Shown here: positions 34,992 through 44,882 of the stretch, in pieces
Numbering within the stretch: position 1 is the first letter of the stretch
Layout of the letters: every line of letters starts with the position of its first letter
Assembly (NCBI GenBank): GCA_024275115.1
Contig: JAJRZT010000010.1
Span: forward strand, 1 to 52,626
Origin: Gammaproteobacteria bacterium
GTDB taxonomy: Bacteria > Pseudomonadota > Gammaproteobacteria > UBA6429 > Thiohalophilaceae
Direction: 5' to 3'
Length of the DNA: 52,626 nt
Notes under the pieces: model-generated
The model's database searches: none
The model's input: the letters and a program-made list of their open reading frames with translations, nothing else
What the model was told of the DNA's origin: nothing
Translations under genes and position numbers: made by a program

Positions 34992-35423
34992 ATGACTAAA
35001 ATCAATAATAAGAAACAACGCCAGTATATGGCACTCGCACCCTTGATATCACTGGCGGGGATATTTATAGATCCAATGGCCAGTACCCTTGCCCCACTGA
35101 TTCTGTATTTTATTTTTCGTAATAAACGGCCGGATGTGGGCGTAATTGCATTGCGAACGGCCGATCTTGCGTTCAGTATTCAGTTATGGCTAGTTTTAAT
35201 CAGCCTGGCATTTATGCTGGCTATTTCACTGGATCTTGTGGCGATTACTGATGTGCAGCAAATGATGGGGTTGGCAACCATTATTATTTTAGCCATATTT
35301 GTCGTCTCGCTTGCCACCGCGACTTATCAAGCCACCAGGGGTAACGTTTATCGTTACCCGTTTTCTTTCAGGATAGCCGAGCGTGTATTAAACCTTGTCG
35401 AGAAACGCCGCAACAACAATTAG
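34992..35423 (+). CDS. Small membrane protein, DUF4870-like
   Basis: The 143-residue protein has three to four hydrophobic segments with a pattern like DUF4870/Tic20-type proteins: an early APLISLAGIFIDPMASTLAPL turn, then LILYFIFRNKRPDVG, and two more helices. It ends with a basic tail (RIAERVLNLVEKRRNNN). It is divergent from bioD, and its end overlaps the convergent exonuclease gene by 4 bp. The function is unknown. Confidence 0.6.
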   Translation: MTKINNKKQRQYMALAPLISLAGIFIDPMASTLAPLILYFIFRNKRPDVGVIALRTADLAFSIQLWLVLISLAFMLAISLDLVAITDVQQMMGLATIIILAIFVVSLATATYQATRGNVYRYPFSFRIAERVLNLVEKRRNNN

Positions 35424-36136
35424 GATAAAAAATCAGCCAGACGCGCCTTGCCCTTATCCATCTCACAGCGAGGCACAATGTCATTTAACATTGCTAAAAA
35501 TAATTCGGCTGTGGCGATGGCATCCATCAATGCATTATGTGCTTTATAAGCTGGCATATGACGTGCGCAACGCAAATTAAACAAGCGTAAATCACTCGTG
35601 TTGTAAGCTGAATTGCGTCTATCTAAGCTGCGCCGAGCAAGAGCCTGCGTGTCAATAACCGGTATAACAAAGTCACTCGCATAAAGCACCTGACATATTT
35701 TATTTATAAACCCCAGTTCCAGCTTCGCATTGTGCACCAGCATCACTTTGCCTTTGAGGTGCTCAAGCAATAACGGCATGGCCTGTTCAATGCTTATCCC
35801 TGTTTTAATCTGGTCGTCAGTAATTTGATGTATGACAATACTTTGTTCAGGAATATTTTTTTTAGTCTGAATAATCTGATGCCAGCAGGATTGCAGTTTT
35901 ATTCCTAAATGCCTGATTTCAACCAGGCCGATGCTCACTATTTTATCTTTATCAGGATCGAGCCCGGTGGTTTCGATATCAAGGGAAACAATAACCACCT
36001 CGTCAATAAATTTTTTTTTATCCGGGAATGCTTTGCTCAAAAAATGCTGCATCACCGGAGAGCTTGCTTTTGACAATAAGCGCTGCCGCACAAAATTTTT
36101 CCCCAGTAACTGATAAATATGGGTTAGACGTATCAT
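35420..36136 (-). CDS. DnaQ-like 3'-5' exonuclease (DEDD family)
   Basis: The 238-residue protein has the exonuclease motifs DIETTGLDPDKD (Exo I), VHNAKLELGFI (Exo II) and HNALMDAIATAEL (Exo III), so the four acidic metal ligands and the histidine are present. It overlaps the stop-start junction with the DUF294 gene upstream by 4 bp. Such exonucleases commonly lie downstream of the cNMP/CBS/DUF294 gene in symporter operons of gammaproteobacteria. Its substrate there is not known. Confidence 0.88.
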   Translation of the reverse strand: MIRLTHIYQLLGKNFVRQRLLSKASSPVMQHFLSKAFPDKKKFIDEVVIVSLDIETTGLDPDKDKIVSIGLVEIRHLGIKLQSCWHQIIQTKKNIPEQSIVIHQITDDQIKTGISIEQAMPLLLEHLKGKVMLVHNAKLELGFINKICQVLYASDFVIPVIDTQALARRSLDRRNSAYNTSDLRLFNLRCARHMPAYKAHNALMDAIATAELFLAMLNDIVPRCEMDKGKARLADFLS

Positions 36137-37980
36137 GCCGACGAATAACGACTTTCAAAAAATTGCTGCATGGTCTTAATAATGGCAAATGAATCTTTTA
36201 GATGGCTTTTTTCAAGGCCGGACAATTCCCCAGGTGAAACATAGTTATCAACGCCCACACCTGTGCGTATTTGTTCGGCCTGGTGCCGAATACGTAACGA
36301 GCCTATAAATTCCAGTGCATCCAGCAGGTTGTCACGCATTTCTGCACTCAGAGCTTCACTCTCAAAAGCGGCATTAAGCCTGTCCACTGTACTGATTGCA
36401 CTAATCCCTGTTTTTAAAGCAAGTACCCGGGCAATATCAACAATAGGAATAATCCCGCGCTGCTTTAGATTTAAGGTATTTTTGTGTGTCGCATCCTGCA
36501 CCAGCACAAAGTTTCGGAAAAATCCTAACGGTGGCTGGTGTGTGAGTGCATTGGCAACCATGAGTGAAATGAAAAGCTGGCTATCTTTAGTGCGCTTAAG
36601 TACCGAATGTTGCAATTTATCCAACAATGAAAAGTCACCATACACCGCACGCAAATCAAAAAAGATGCTCGACAGCATCAGTGCTTTTGGCTCTGGGCTG
36701 TTAATCCAGCGGCCAAACGTCTGTTGCCAGACACTTAATGGCTGACACCATTGTGGATTGGTTGCCATTGCATTACCGGGGCAATAAACATAACCACAGG
36801 CATTGAGACCATCGCTGACAAATTGGGTTAATGATTTAAAGTATGCCGCATGTTCGGGTTTAAACTCGTCTGAGATAATCAGTGCATTATCCTGATCTGA
36901 ATGTGAGGTTTGTTCATTTCGTGCTTGCGAACCCCCTGCTGCCCAAACATACTTCACTGGGGGCGCACCATAACGTGCTTCAGCAAGCTCCAGTAAGCGG
37001 CAGGTTATTGCATCGGTAATCGAAGCAATAACCTCACCGATGTGCTTTGCCGTTGCGCTCGACAAAGATAACTGTAATTGTAATTCAGGCAAGCGCGTAC
37101 TTATTCTTTCCAATGCCTGAAGCGAAATTGCTTTACCAATATCCGTGGCAATCAATGCCGGGCTGGTGCTTAAATGTCGAACCACATCGGCTGTGGTTAA
37201 AATACCGACTGGCGCATTATTTTTTAATACCGGTAAATGCTGCACTTGTTTGCGTGTCATCGCAAGCAAGGCTTCCGATAATAAAGTTGTATCCTTTACC
37301 GTTTTTAAATCCGTGCTCATAATCAAACTAACGGGCTGCTCCAAAGCTATTGCCTCTGCAACACAACGTGAACGGATATCGCGATCCGTTAATATCCCGC
37401 AAAGTTGGTTATCGAAAGTCACCAGAATCGCCGACACTTGCTCTTTGGTCATTATTTTTGCGGCTTGTTGAATGCTGGTTGCCTGGTCAACAATAACGGG
37501 CAGCCTGTCAGTTAAACCACTCACTTCCAGCTTCATTGCACTTAAGTCACGCATATTCTCGGCGTGGGTGTGTTTTACTGCATCACGAAGGCGTTCATTG
37601 ATCGAACGGTTAAAATGGCGATTAAAAACATCGGCGTTTTTTCGCAACTGTGCCAGCAACTCACACGGCAATAGATACACCAACGTATCTTCAACGGCAA
37701 TACCTGACTCAGAGCTATCCACAATACATTGCTGCGAAAATATATCGCCTTCAGCCAGTTTGTCGTTTAACAGGCCAGCCTGATCACGAAATTCAATCGC
37801 ACCCGAACGAATAATGTAAAGACTCTTTTCTTGTGTATTTATTTCTGGAAAAGTATGGCCGCGCCGAAAATAACGAATAGTTAATTTTTCAGGTAAGGTA
37901 TCAAGAACAAAATCGTCAAGCACATCAAACGGAGAACACCGCTTGATAAAATTTCGAATTTCAAGAAGTTCGATTTCCAT
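36133..37980 (-). CDS. cNMP-binding, CBS-pair and DUF294 nucleotidyltransferase-like protein
   Basis: The 615-residue protein has, in order, a cyclic-nucleotide-binding-like domain (about 10-130), a pair of CBS domains (about 155-280, with GILTDRDIRSRCVAEA and GILTTADVVRHL), a DUF294 nucleotidyltransferase domain with GGSQARNEQTSHSDQDNALI, and a C-terminal substrate-binding-like DUF294_C region. The G-G/S-x-R and SDQD residues of the transferase motif are intact. Proteins of this layout accompany the acetate-type Na+ symporter and may control it through nucleotide signals, which is inference from context. Confidence 0.9.
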   Translation of the reverse strand: MEIELLEIRNFIKRCSPFDVLDDFVLDTLPEKLTIRYFRRGHTFPEINTQEKSLYIIRSGAIEFRDQAGLLNDKLAEGDIFSQQCIVDSSESGIAVEDTLVYLLPCELLAQLRKNADVFNRHFNRSINERLRDAVKHTHAENMRDLSAMKLEVSGLTDRLPVIVDQATSIQQAAKIMTKEQVSAILVTFDNQLCGILTDRDIRSRCVAEAIALEQPVSLIMSTDLKTVKDTTLLSEALLAMTRKQVQHLPVLKNNAPVGILTTADVVRHLSTSPALIATDIGKAISLQALERISTRLPELQLQLSLSSATAKHIGEVIASITDAITCRLLELAEARYGAPPVKYVWAAGGSQARNEQTSHSDQDNALIISDEFKPEHAAYFKSLTQFVSDGLNACGYVYCPGNAMATNPQWCQPLSVWQQTFGRWINSPEPKALMLSSIFFDLRAVYGDFSLLDKLQHSVLKRTKDSQLFISLMVANALTHQPPLGFFRNFVLVQDATHKNTLNLKQRGIIPIVDIARVLALKTGISAISTVDRLNAAFESEALSAEMRDNLLDALEFIGSLRIRHQAEQIRTGVGVDNYVSPGELSGLEKSHLKDSFAIIKTMQQFFESRYSSA

Positions 37981-38012
37981 ATATTACATGTTAACTACGG
38001 CACAGCATAGCA

Positions 38013-38059
38013 GGCACAGCGTTTAAAAAATTTATATCTTTCACTGTACCCGCTGTGCC
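38013..38059. repeat. Inverted repeat between the symporter and DUF294 genes
   Basis: GGCACAGCG (38013-38021) and CGCTGTGCC (38051-38059) are perfectly complementary, with a 29-nt loop rich in A and T. A partial extra copy (GGCACAGC) lies near 38000. The element is on the intergenic mRNA, so it could reduce expression of the downstream DUF294 gene. Confidence 0.45.
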
Positions 38060-38090
38060 GCCGTGGTTATTTATTTTTTATCCAAACAAA

Positions 38091-39872
38091 TTAATGTTCT
38101 GCTGCTGTCTTTGCTCCCGCAGGAATACGAATGTCTTCAACAAGATGTTGAATATGTTCCGGTGGTGGAGCGGTCACTTTAGAAACACCAATCGCAACGG
38201 CAAAGTTAGCCAACGCACCAATACAACCAAAGGCATTCGGTGAGATACCAAAGAACCAGTTAGGTGACATGCCACCCAGGAACGAAGTACCCGGTATAAA
38301 CATAATGCCTTTATGCTGGAACACATACAGCATGGTAATACTAATACCCGTTATCATACCAGCGACTGCACCAGTACGATTTACCTTTTTATTAAAGATA
38401 CCCATCATCAACGCCGGGAAGATAGAGGATGCCGCTAAACCAAATGCAATCGCAACCGTACCTGCTGCAAAATCAGGTGGATGCAAACCAAAGTAACCAG
38501 CAAGGGCAATGGCTCCGGCCATCGCAATACGCCCGGCCATCAGCTCGTCACGTTCAGAGATATTGGGCTTAAATATACCTTTAAGTAAATCATGCGATAT
38601 AGACGATGCAATCGCAAGCAACAAACCGGCTGCGGTTGAAAGCGCCGCTGCTAAGCCACCGGCAACCACCAGTGCTATCACCCAGTTAGGCAAGTTAGCG
38701 ATTTCCGGATTGGCCAATACCATAATGTCACGATCCACCTTGACCATTTCATTGCCTTTCCAGCCATACGAGTCAGCTTTTTCGGCAAAATCCATGTTTT
38801 TGTCATTGTAGTATTGAATACGACCATCACCGTTTTTGTCTTCAAATTTTAACAAGCCGGTTGATTCCCAGTTTTTAAACCACTGCGGACGTTTATCGTA
38901 TTCAAGATTTGCTGTTACTTCGCCTACCGGGCCAGTTTGAATGGTGTTCATTAAATTCAAACGTGCCATTGAACCGACTGCAGGCGCGGTAGTGTAAAGA
39001 ATGGCAATAAAGACCAACGCCCAACCCGCTGTTGCACGAGCATCTTTCACTTTAGGTACGGTGAAGAAACGAATAATAACGTGCGGTAAACCGGCTGTGC
39101 CAATCATTAATGTCAGGGTATAGGCAAACATATTCAGTTTGCTACCCATCACCTGGGTAGTGTATTCATTAAACCCCAGTTCGGAAACCACCAGATTCAG
39201 CTTGTCCATCATATATGTACTGCCGTCCGCCATGGTACTTAAAATACCCAGTTGCGGAACCGGATTACCGGTAATATTAAGCGAGATAAAAACAGCCGGA
39301 ACCGTATACGCAAAAATCAGTACACAGTACTGTGCTATTTGTGTATAGGTAATACCCTTCATGCCACCCATAACCGAATAGATAAAGACGATGCCCATGC
39401 CAATATAAAGGCCTGTGTCATAATCCGTCTCAAGGAAGCGCGAGAAAGCCACGCCGATCCCTTTCATCTGACCGATAACATAAGTAATCGAAGCCAGGAT
39501 TAAACAGATAACCGCCACCACACGCGCAGTACGTGAGTAATAACGTTCACCAATAAACTCCGGTACAGTAAACTTGCCGAACTTACGTAAGTAAGGGGCA
39601 AGTAATAAAGCGAGTAAAACATAACCGCCGGTCCAACCCATCAGGAAAACCGAGGCGCCATAACCGTTAAAGGCAATAAGCCCGGCCATGGAAATAAAGG
39701 AGGCAGCCGACATCCAGTCTGCGGCGGTCGCCATACCATTTGCAACAGGATGAATCCCTTTTCCTGCAACATAAAATTCACCCGTTGTTGATGCACGTGC
39801 CCAGAAGGCAATACCTATATATAAGGCAAACGTCGCACCAACAAACATATATGTGACTGTTTGTAAATCCAT
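38091..39872 (-). CDS. Sodium:solute symporter, acetate permease-like (TIGR03648-type)
   Basis: The 593-residue protein has about 13 membrane helices of the SSS family, including GMATAADWMSAASFISMAGL near residue 50, KFTVPEFIGERYYS, and GLAAALSTAAGLLLAIASS. A hydrophilic insert near residues 325-385 (DKNGDGRIQYYNDKNMD) has an EF-hand-like DKNGDGRI loop. It matches the subgroup that pairs with a DUF4212 small subunit, encoded 12 bp upstream. Acetate or a related monocarboxylate is the likely substrate. Confidence 0.88.
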   Translation of the reverse strand: MDLQTVTYMFVGATFALYIGIAFWARASTTGEFYVAGKGIHPVANGMATAADWMSAASFISMAGLIAFNGYGASVFLMGWTGGYVLLALLLAPYLRKFGKFTVPEFIGERYYSRTARVVAVICLILASITYVIGQMKGIGVAFSRFLETDYDTGLYIGMGIVFIYSVMGGMKGITYTQIAQYCVLIFAYTVPAVFISLNITGNPVPQLGILSTMADGSTYMMDKLNLVVSELGFNEYTTQVMGSKLNMFAYTLTLMIGTAGLPHVIIRFFTVPKVKDARATAGWALVFIAILYTTAPAVGSMARLNLMNTIQTGPVGEVTANLEYDKRPQWFKNWESTGLLKFEDKNGDGRIQYYNDKNMDFAEKADSYGWKGNEMVKVDRDIMVLANPEIANLPNWVIALVVAGGLAAALSTAAGLLLAIASSISHDLLKGIFKPNISERDELMAGRIAMAGAIALAGYFGLHPPDFAAGTVAIAFGLAASSIFPALMMGIFNKKVNRTGAVAGMITGISITMLYVFQHKGIMFIPGTSFLGGMSPNWFFGISPNAFGCIGALANFAVAIGVSKVTAPPPEHIQHLVEDIRIPAGAKTAAEH

Positions 39873-39884
39873 TGAGCGTCTCCC

Positions 39885-40136
39885 CTAGTCTTCGTGTACG
39901 TTATATTTACGATCAAGTGTATTCATTTTTTTTGTATAAACAAAAATCAATACTAGAAACGTATAAATAGACCCTTGCTGGGCAAACCAGAAACCCAGCC
40001 CGACACCACCAATGCGAATCGTGTTTAAAGGTTCTACCAGGATAATGCCAAACAGAAATGAGACGGTAAACCATATTGCAAGCAATATTGAAACAAGCCG
40101 CAAGTTCTCCTTCCAATAGCCGGAATTATTATTCAT
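39885..40136 (-). CDS. DUF4212 small subunit of the sodium:solute symporter
   Basis: The 83-residue protein has two membrane helices, begins MNNNSGYWKENLRLVSILLA behind GGGGAG, and carries the GFWFAQQGSIYTFLVLIFVY segment typical of DUF4212. A longer frame from a TTG at 40163 is less likely. It is directly followed by the large symporter subunit, the standard order of this two-component system. Confidence 0.88.
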   Translation of the reverse strand: MNNNSGYWKENLRLVSILLAIWFTVSFLFGIILVEPLNTIRIGGVGLGFWFAQQGSIYTFLVLIFVYTKKMNTLDRKYNVHED

Positions 40137-40330
40137 TACATTACTCCCCAGGTGACTAGACAACTGTTAGCCCAACTAAAATTCAAAAAAATGATGAGCC
40201 ACTACTCACAATAACCATGCATCGTTTTAGTGCAATGGTTATCATCCCCCCAATATAACAAATTAATAAATGAAAGCAATAAAATTTATAGATAGTTCGA
40301 GTATATTAATAGATGGTAATATTTTTAAAT

Positions 40331-41167
40331 TTACACCGAAAAGTCAACATTCACACTCTCGGCAGGAGCAGTCCAGGCATGGCCATAAACAATTTCATAG
40401 CTCAGCGGCAATACCCCCTCATGGCGAAATGTTTCATACTCCGCCACCATTGCCTGTAATCTTTTTTTGCCGGTTAAGCTATGGCGACGACCATTTAGAA
40501 CATTATGTGCGCCAATGGTTTTTAAATCACGCATGATTTGATAAACATCTTTATATGCAACGGTAATGGTTTCGGTGTCCATAACCGGATCTTTAAAACC
40601 CGCCTGAAATAAAGTATCACCAATATGGTGCATATCAATAAAGCTATTAACGTGATTATCACTGTCTACCTTATACCAGCAATGTCTTAATTCTTTTAAA
40701 GCATCGGGGCCAAAACTGGTAAACAGCAAACAACCGCCGGGTTTTAATACCCGTTTAAATTCTGCAAAAGCTTTTATATAATCGTTACACCATTGCACCG
40801 TTAGACTGGAAACAATTAAATCAACACTGTTATCCGCTAAGGCTATCTTTTCTATATCACTGGTAACATAACTTATATTATTACCAGGTTTTGTTTTTCT
40901 ACGTGTTTGTTCTAACATAGCCGCTGCAATATCCAATGCAATGATCTGTGCATTTGGATAACGCTGTACAACATCTAATGTACAATAGCCCGTTCCTGCG
41001 CCCGCATCTAAAACAACCTGTGGTTCGATCAACATATAATCCAGACGCTCTAACATTCGGCTTGCAACTTCACGTTGTAAAATCGCGGCTTCATCATATG
41101 CCTGCGCAGCCTTTTCAAAGGCACGGCGCAATAATTTTTTATCAACATAAAAATCGGGCTCAGACAT
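40331..41167 (-). CDS. bioC: Malonyl-ACP O-methyltransferase BioC
   Basis: BioC methylates malonyl-ACP so that it can enter fatty acid synthesis as the pimeloyl precursor of biotin. The 278-residue protein has the SAM-binding motif DAGAGTGYCT, followed by IIALDIAAAMLEQ, and a FSSLTV-like region (IVSSLTVQW). I placed the start at MSEPDFYVDKKLLRRAFEK, 16 bp after the bioH stop. It closes the bio operon. The gap 40137-40330 to the symporter gene shows no gene or terminator. Confidence 0.92.
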   Translation of the reverse strand: MSEPDFYVDKKLLRRAFEKAAQAYDEAAILQREVASRMLERLDYMLIEPQVVLDAGAGTGYCTLDVVQRYPNAQIIALDIAAAMLEQTRRKTKPGNNISYVTSDIEKIALADNSVDLIVSSLTVQWCNDYIKAFAEFKRVLKPGGCLLFTSFGPDALKELRHCWYKVDSDNHVNSFIDMHHIGDTLFQAGFKDPVMDTETITVAYKDVYQIMRDLKTIGAHNVLNGRRHSLTGKKRLQAMVAEYETFRHEGVLPLSYEIVYGHAWTAPAESVNVDFSV

Positions 41168-41183
41168 AGACTGCTCTCGTGCT

Positions 41184-41963
41184 TTAACCATAACTAAACT
41201 CTTTAACAGCCTGCATAAATTCATTCGGATGCGAAATAAAAGGCGCGTGCCCTGCACCTTTAATCATCGTACTTTTAGCATGGCTAAATAAAACCTGCAT
41301 CGCCTCTGCTGCCTGATACGGCATAAGCCTGTCATGCTCACCGCTAATCATCAAAGTAGCTTGTGGCAGTGTGTGTAAATTTTCTCGCAGATCTGTTGTT
41401 TTTAAAATGTCCAGACCTCTACGTAAGGCCTGCATGGAAGGCTCTGGGCGAGAAACTATTGAATTTTTTAATATTTTAAGTGCATGTTTGTAATCATCTG
41501 CTCCAAACATTTGCAGCGCCATAAATTTATCAACCGTTTTTTTATAGTCCTGTTCTAACTGTTGTGCAAAATTATCCAGCACTATTGCGTCTAAACCGTG
41601 CGGCCAATAAGGTTGTTTACAAAAACAGGCATTCGCGGTTATTAAAATCAGTTTTTTTATCTTACCGGGAAAGTGATTTAAATAATCCATTGCAACTAGC
41701 CCGCCTAACGACCAGCCAGCTAAAATAATACTATCGGACTCAATGCTATTAATAAGTGTATGCAGCGCTTTACGCATATTGTTTAAATCAAACAATTCAT
41801 TATTAATTGCCTGTGATTCACCATGACCAAGCATATCCACTGCATAACAATGAAACAGCTTATCTAATTCAGGCAAAATGCTTTGCCATACACCGCTGTG
41901 CAATCCCCAGCCATGAAGTAAAACCAATGGCGAGCCTTCGCCTGACTCGGTTACCGCTAACAT
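41184..41963 (-). CDS. bioH: Pimeloyl-ACP methyl ester carboxylesterase BioH
   Basis: BioH removes the methyl group from pimeloyl-ACP methyl ester. The 259-residue alpha/beta hydrolase has the nucleophile motif GWSLGG with serine at 85, an aspartate candidate in SGEHDRLMPY, and a histidine in GAGHAPF. Its start overlaps the end of bioF by 7 bp. Length and residues are normal. Confidence 0.94.
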   Translation of the reverse strand: MLAVTESGEGSPLVLLHGWGLHSGVWQSILPELDKLFHCYAVDMLGHGESQAINNELFDLNNMRKALHTLINSIESDSIILAGWSLGGLVAMDYLNHFPGKIKKLILITANACFCKQPYWPHGLDAIVLDNFAQQLEQDYKKTVDKFMALQMFGADDYKHALKILKNSIVSRPEPSMQALRRGLDILKTTDLRENLHTLPQATLMISGEHDRLMPYQAAEAMQVLFSHAKSTMIKGAGHAPFISHPNEFMQAVKEFSYG

Positions 41964-43138
41964 AGTTGACGACTTAATACCGATAACAAACGTTCAACAT
42001 GTTCACTGGTATGATTCGCAGAAAATGTGATGCGTAGACGTGATGTGTTTTGTGGCACCGTTGGTGGGCGAATGGCACTGATTAAAATGCCGTCCTGTTG
42101 CAATGCCTGACTTAACTTTATAGTTTTATTTGCCGCTCCCACAATAAGTGGTTGAATTGCAGAGTGCTGACCGTACTCGGGTGCAGCCACAACCGGGATA
42201 CCTGATTCATCACACCCTTTACGAAACTGAATAATGCGCGCCTGCAATTTTTCTCTTAGCTCATCGCCCTGCTTAATTATTTTTAAGCTGGCGCGCGTTG
42301 CCTCTGCGACTGCAGCAGGCATCGCTGTTGTATAAATATAGCTGCGTGAAAAGTTAATTAAATTTTCTATTAGCACTTCGCTGCCTGCAACAAAAGCACC
42401 AAAGGTGCCAAAGGCCTTGCCAAAGGTTCCAACCAATACAGGTAATTCAGACTGAGATACAGCTGCATCGACTTCATCTATAATTCCTCGCCCCTTTTTC
42501 CCCAACACACCAATACCATGCGCATCATCAATCATCAACACCGCATTATTTTTTTGTGAGATCTGGAACAATTTTATTAAATCCACTTTATCGCCATCCA
42601 TGCTAAACACACCATCACTGACAACAAATTTTGTTTTTGCATTTGATCTTATTAACTGTTTTTCTAATGCCAGACTGTCTTTATGTGTAAAGCGTGTTAA
42701 TTCGGCACGCGATAACAAGGCAGCATCAATCAATGAAGCATGATTGAGTTTATCTTCAAAAATTTCATCATTACGATCACTTAACGCACTGAGCACACCA
42801 AGATTAGCCATATAACCGGTTGAAAACAGTAGCACCCGATCACGGCCTAAAAAATCGGCCAACTCTTCTTCTAATGCACGATGTGGCTTTTGGTGGCCGG
42901 TAACCAGTTGCGAAGCACCACTGCCCACACCGTATTCATCCACTGCTTTTTTAAACGCCTGTTTAACGTCCGGGTGATTCGCGAGACCTAAGTAATCATT
43001 ACTACAAAAATTGATTAACATTTTGCCATTTATATTTAAAGTAACATCTTGAGGTGTTTCAACTAAGCGCCTGGACCGATACAACTGTTGCTGTTGCAGA
43101 TTTTGAAGTTTGTCGTTTAGTTTTTTATTGAATGACAT
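41957..43138 (-). CDS. bioF: 8-amino-7-oxononanoate synthase
   Basis: BioF joins pimeloyl-ACP and alanine in a PLP-dependent reaction. The 393-residue protein has the INFCSNDYLGLANHP segment, GSGASQLVTGHQKPH, DDAHGIGVLGKKGRG, and the PLP lysine in VGTFGKAFGTFGAF. All are typical of the family. It follows bioB by 34 bp. Confidence 0.96.
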   Translation of the reverse strand: MSFNKKLNDKLQNLQQQQLYRSRRLVETPQDVTLNINGKMLINFCSNDYLGLANHPDVKQAFKKAVDEYGVGSGASQLVTGHQKPHRALEEELADFLGRDRVLLFSTGYMANLGVLSALSDRNDEIFEDKLNHASLIDAALLSRAELTRFTHKDSLALEKQLIRSNAKTKFVVSDGVFSMDGDKVDLIKLFQISQKNNAVLMIDDAHGIGVLGKKGRGIIDEVDAAVSQSELPVLVGTFGKAFGTFGAFVAGSEVLIENLINFSRSYIYTTAMPAAVAEATRASLKIIKQGDELREKLQARIIQFRKGCDESGIPVVAAPEYGQHSAIQPLIVGAANKTIKLSQALQQDGILISAIRPPTVPQNTSRLRITFSANHTSEHVERLLSVLSRQLC

Positions 43139-43172
43139 AATTTTATTTCAAAAAAATCTATTGACTAAGGTA

Positions 43173-44159
43173 TTAAACTGCCTCTATACCCAACCGCCCA
43201 AACAATTGCTTGTCGGTATTTTCACTCGGGTTAGGTGTGGTTAATAATTTTTCACCATAAAAAATAGAATTGGCACCCGCTAAAAAACACAGCGTCTGCA
43301 TTTCATCACTCATATTTTCTCGTCCTGCCGATAAGCGAACATGTGATTCAGGCATCATAATTCGAGCAACGGCCACGGCTCGCACAAACTTGATTGGGTC
43401 AAGTTCTTCTGAATCAGCCAGTGGTGTGCCTTCTACTTTTACCAGTAAATTAATCGGTACACTTTCGGGATGCTGCTCCAGGTTTGCAAGCTGCTGCATT
43501 AAACCGTAGCGATCTTTTTCTGCTTCGCCCATGCCTAAAATACCACCGCAGCATACATTCACTCCAGCATCACGCACATGCATAATAGTGTCTAAACGAT
43601 CCTGATAAGTGCGGGTCGTTATTACATCGCCATAATATTCAGGTGAGGTATCCAGATTATGATTGTAATAATCCAGACCGGCTTCTTTTAAGCGCACGCT
43701 TTGCTCCGCGTTTAACATCCCTAAGGTTACGCAGGTTTCCAGACCGAGCGATTTCACCGCTTTGACCATTTCTATCACCGGTTCTAAATCTTTGTTTTTT
43801 GGGCTACGCCATGCAGCGCCCATGCAAAATCGGCTGGAACCATTTGCCTTGGCTTGCCTGGCTTTTTCAATTACCTCATCAAGTGGTAACAAGGCTTCGG
43901 TTTCAACTTTGGTATCAAAACGAACACTTTGCGGACAGTAACCACAGTCTTCCGGGCAGCGGCCGGTTTTAATGCTTAACAGGGTACTCACTTGCACCTG
44001 GTTTGGATTAAAAAATTTGCGGTGCATTGTTTGCGCTTCGAAGATTAAATCACTAAACGGTTTGTTAAATAATGCTTTTACTTCTTCGACTGTCCAGTCG
44101 TGACGGATCTTTTCAGTAGAACCCGTCGAATTCGCTACACTTTCTACATTCGCATTCAT
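43173..44159 (-). CDS. bioB: Biotin synthase
   Basis: BioB inserts sulfur into dethiobiotin as a radical SAM enzyme. The 328-residue protein has the cluster motif C68-x3-C72-x2-C75 (CPEDCGYC) and the [10 protein letters not shown] segment, with a conserved RLSAGRENM that carries the arginine ligand of the 2Fe-2S cluster. The stop of the upstream membrane gene overlaps its start by 4 bp. Confidence 0.97.
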   Translation of the reverse strand: MNANVESVANSTGSTEKIRHDWTVEEVKALFNKPFSDLIFEAQTMHRKFFNPNQVQVSTLLSIKTGRCPEDCGYCPQSVRFDTKVETEALLPLDEVIEKARQAKANGSSRFCMGAAWRSPKNKDLEPVIEMVKAVKSLGLETCVTLGMLNAEQSVRLKEAGLDYYNHNLDTSPEYYGDVITTRTYQDRLDTIMHVRDAGVNVCCGGILGMGEAEKDRYGLMQQLANLEQHPESVPINLLVKVEGTPLADSEELDPIKFVRAVAVARIMMPESHVRLSAGRENMSDEMQTLCFLAGANSIFYGEKLLTTPNPSENTDKQLFGRLGIEAV

Positions 44160-44545
44160 TGTGCGTCCTCACTTTCAAAAATACTGTCTTGCCATTGTTC
44201 TTTATTAATTTTCATCAGGTTATAAACACTTAAGGGAATAAGAATTGCAGCGGAAATAGCCCAGGTTATCAACCAGTATAAAAGCTCGGTGCCAAAAAAA
44301 GTGGCCACCACCAGCACTAAACCAAGCACCGCATAAAATTGATATGCAGCCTGCTGGGTGTAATAACCCACCCGTGGATTCGGATGGTGACGGTGCATGG
44401 CATACACCACCATCGAGGCACCGAACCAGAAAATACCAAGCGGAAAGGGAATAATCATAGAAACAATATTCCCCAGGCTAAACCAACGCGCAGCTCGGCT
44501 AGCCTGCTTACCTGTAATTATTTGATTTTCTTCAGTTTTACTCAT
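44156..44545 (-). CDS. Unknown three-helix membrane protein, first gene of the biotin operon
   Basis: The 129-residue protein begins [20 protein letters not shown] and has about three membrane helices with a central [20 protein letters not shown] segment on the loop between helices one and two. I prefer the ATG at 44545; a longer frame to 44614 runs through the promoter. It lies between the BirA-like operator and bioB and is coupled to bioB by a 4-bp overlap. No biotin transporter family (BioY, YigM) was recognised. A role in biotin or precursor uptake is only a guess from position. Confidence 0.7.
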   Translation of the reverse strand: MSKTEENQIITGKQASRAARWFSLGNIVSMIIPFPLGIFWFGASMVVYAMHRHHPNPRVGYYTQQAAYQFYAVLGLVLVVATFFGTELLYWLITWAISAAILIPLSVYNLMKINKEQWQDSIFESEDAQ

Positions 44546-44586
44546 TTTGTAGTCTTTACTATTGTGTTTAAATCCATATAGGCAGG

Positions 44587-44614
44587 ATCTTAATCGCCTG
44601 GATTTTCTTGTCAA
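44587..44614 (-). promoter_or_regulatory. Sigma-70 promoter of the bio operon
   Basis: On the minus strand a perfect -35 TTGACA (44614-44609) and a -10 TAAGAT (44592-44587) are spaced by 16 bp. Transcription would start near 44580, about 35 bp before the first start codon. The -35 box lies inside the left arm of the BirA-like operator. Confidence 0.7.
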
Positions 44615-44638
44615 CCATTAAAATTTATTGGTTAACAA
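44608..44638. promoter_or_regulatory. BirA-like biotin operator
   Basis: TTGTCAACC (44608-44616) and GGTTAACAA (44630-44638) form a 9-bp dyad with one mismatch, matching the BirA consensus arms TTGTAAACC and GGTTTACAA at 8 of 9 positions each. The spacer is 13 bp, one or two shorter than the usual 14-16. Its overlap with the -35 box and its place before bioB fit repression by biotinyl-AMP-bound BirA. Confidence 0.6.
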
Positions 44639-44882
44639 TACCGATGACCGGTTCCACCGCACAAACAGCTAAAAATATGGTCATAACACGTTTTTCTACT
44701 GTTAATTCCCTCATATCTTTCTTCACACAGATAATTTAAGATCATAGCTGTGACGATATGATCGCCACTCAAATCTACCCATCACACATATAAGCTAGGT
44801 GCGGTTTTTTTATGGCTTGTAAAAAGCCTCAAATAAATTTACATTATAGCTTACCCAACAATGGCACTATCAAGGATGATTT

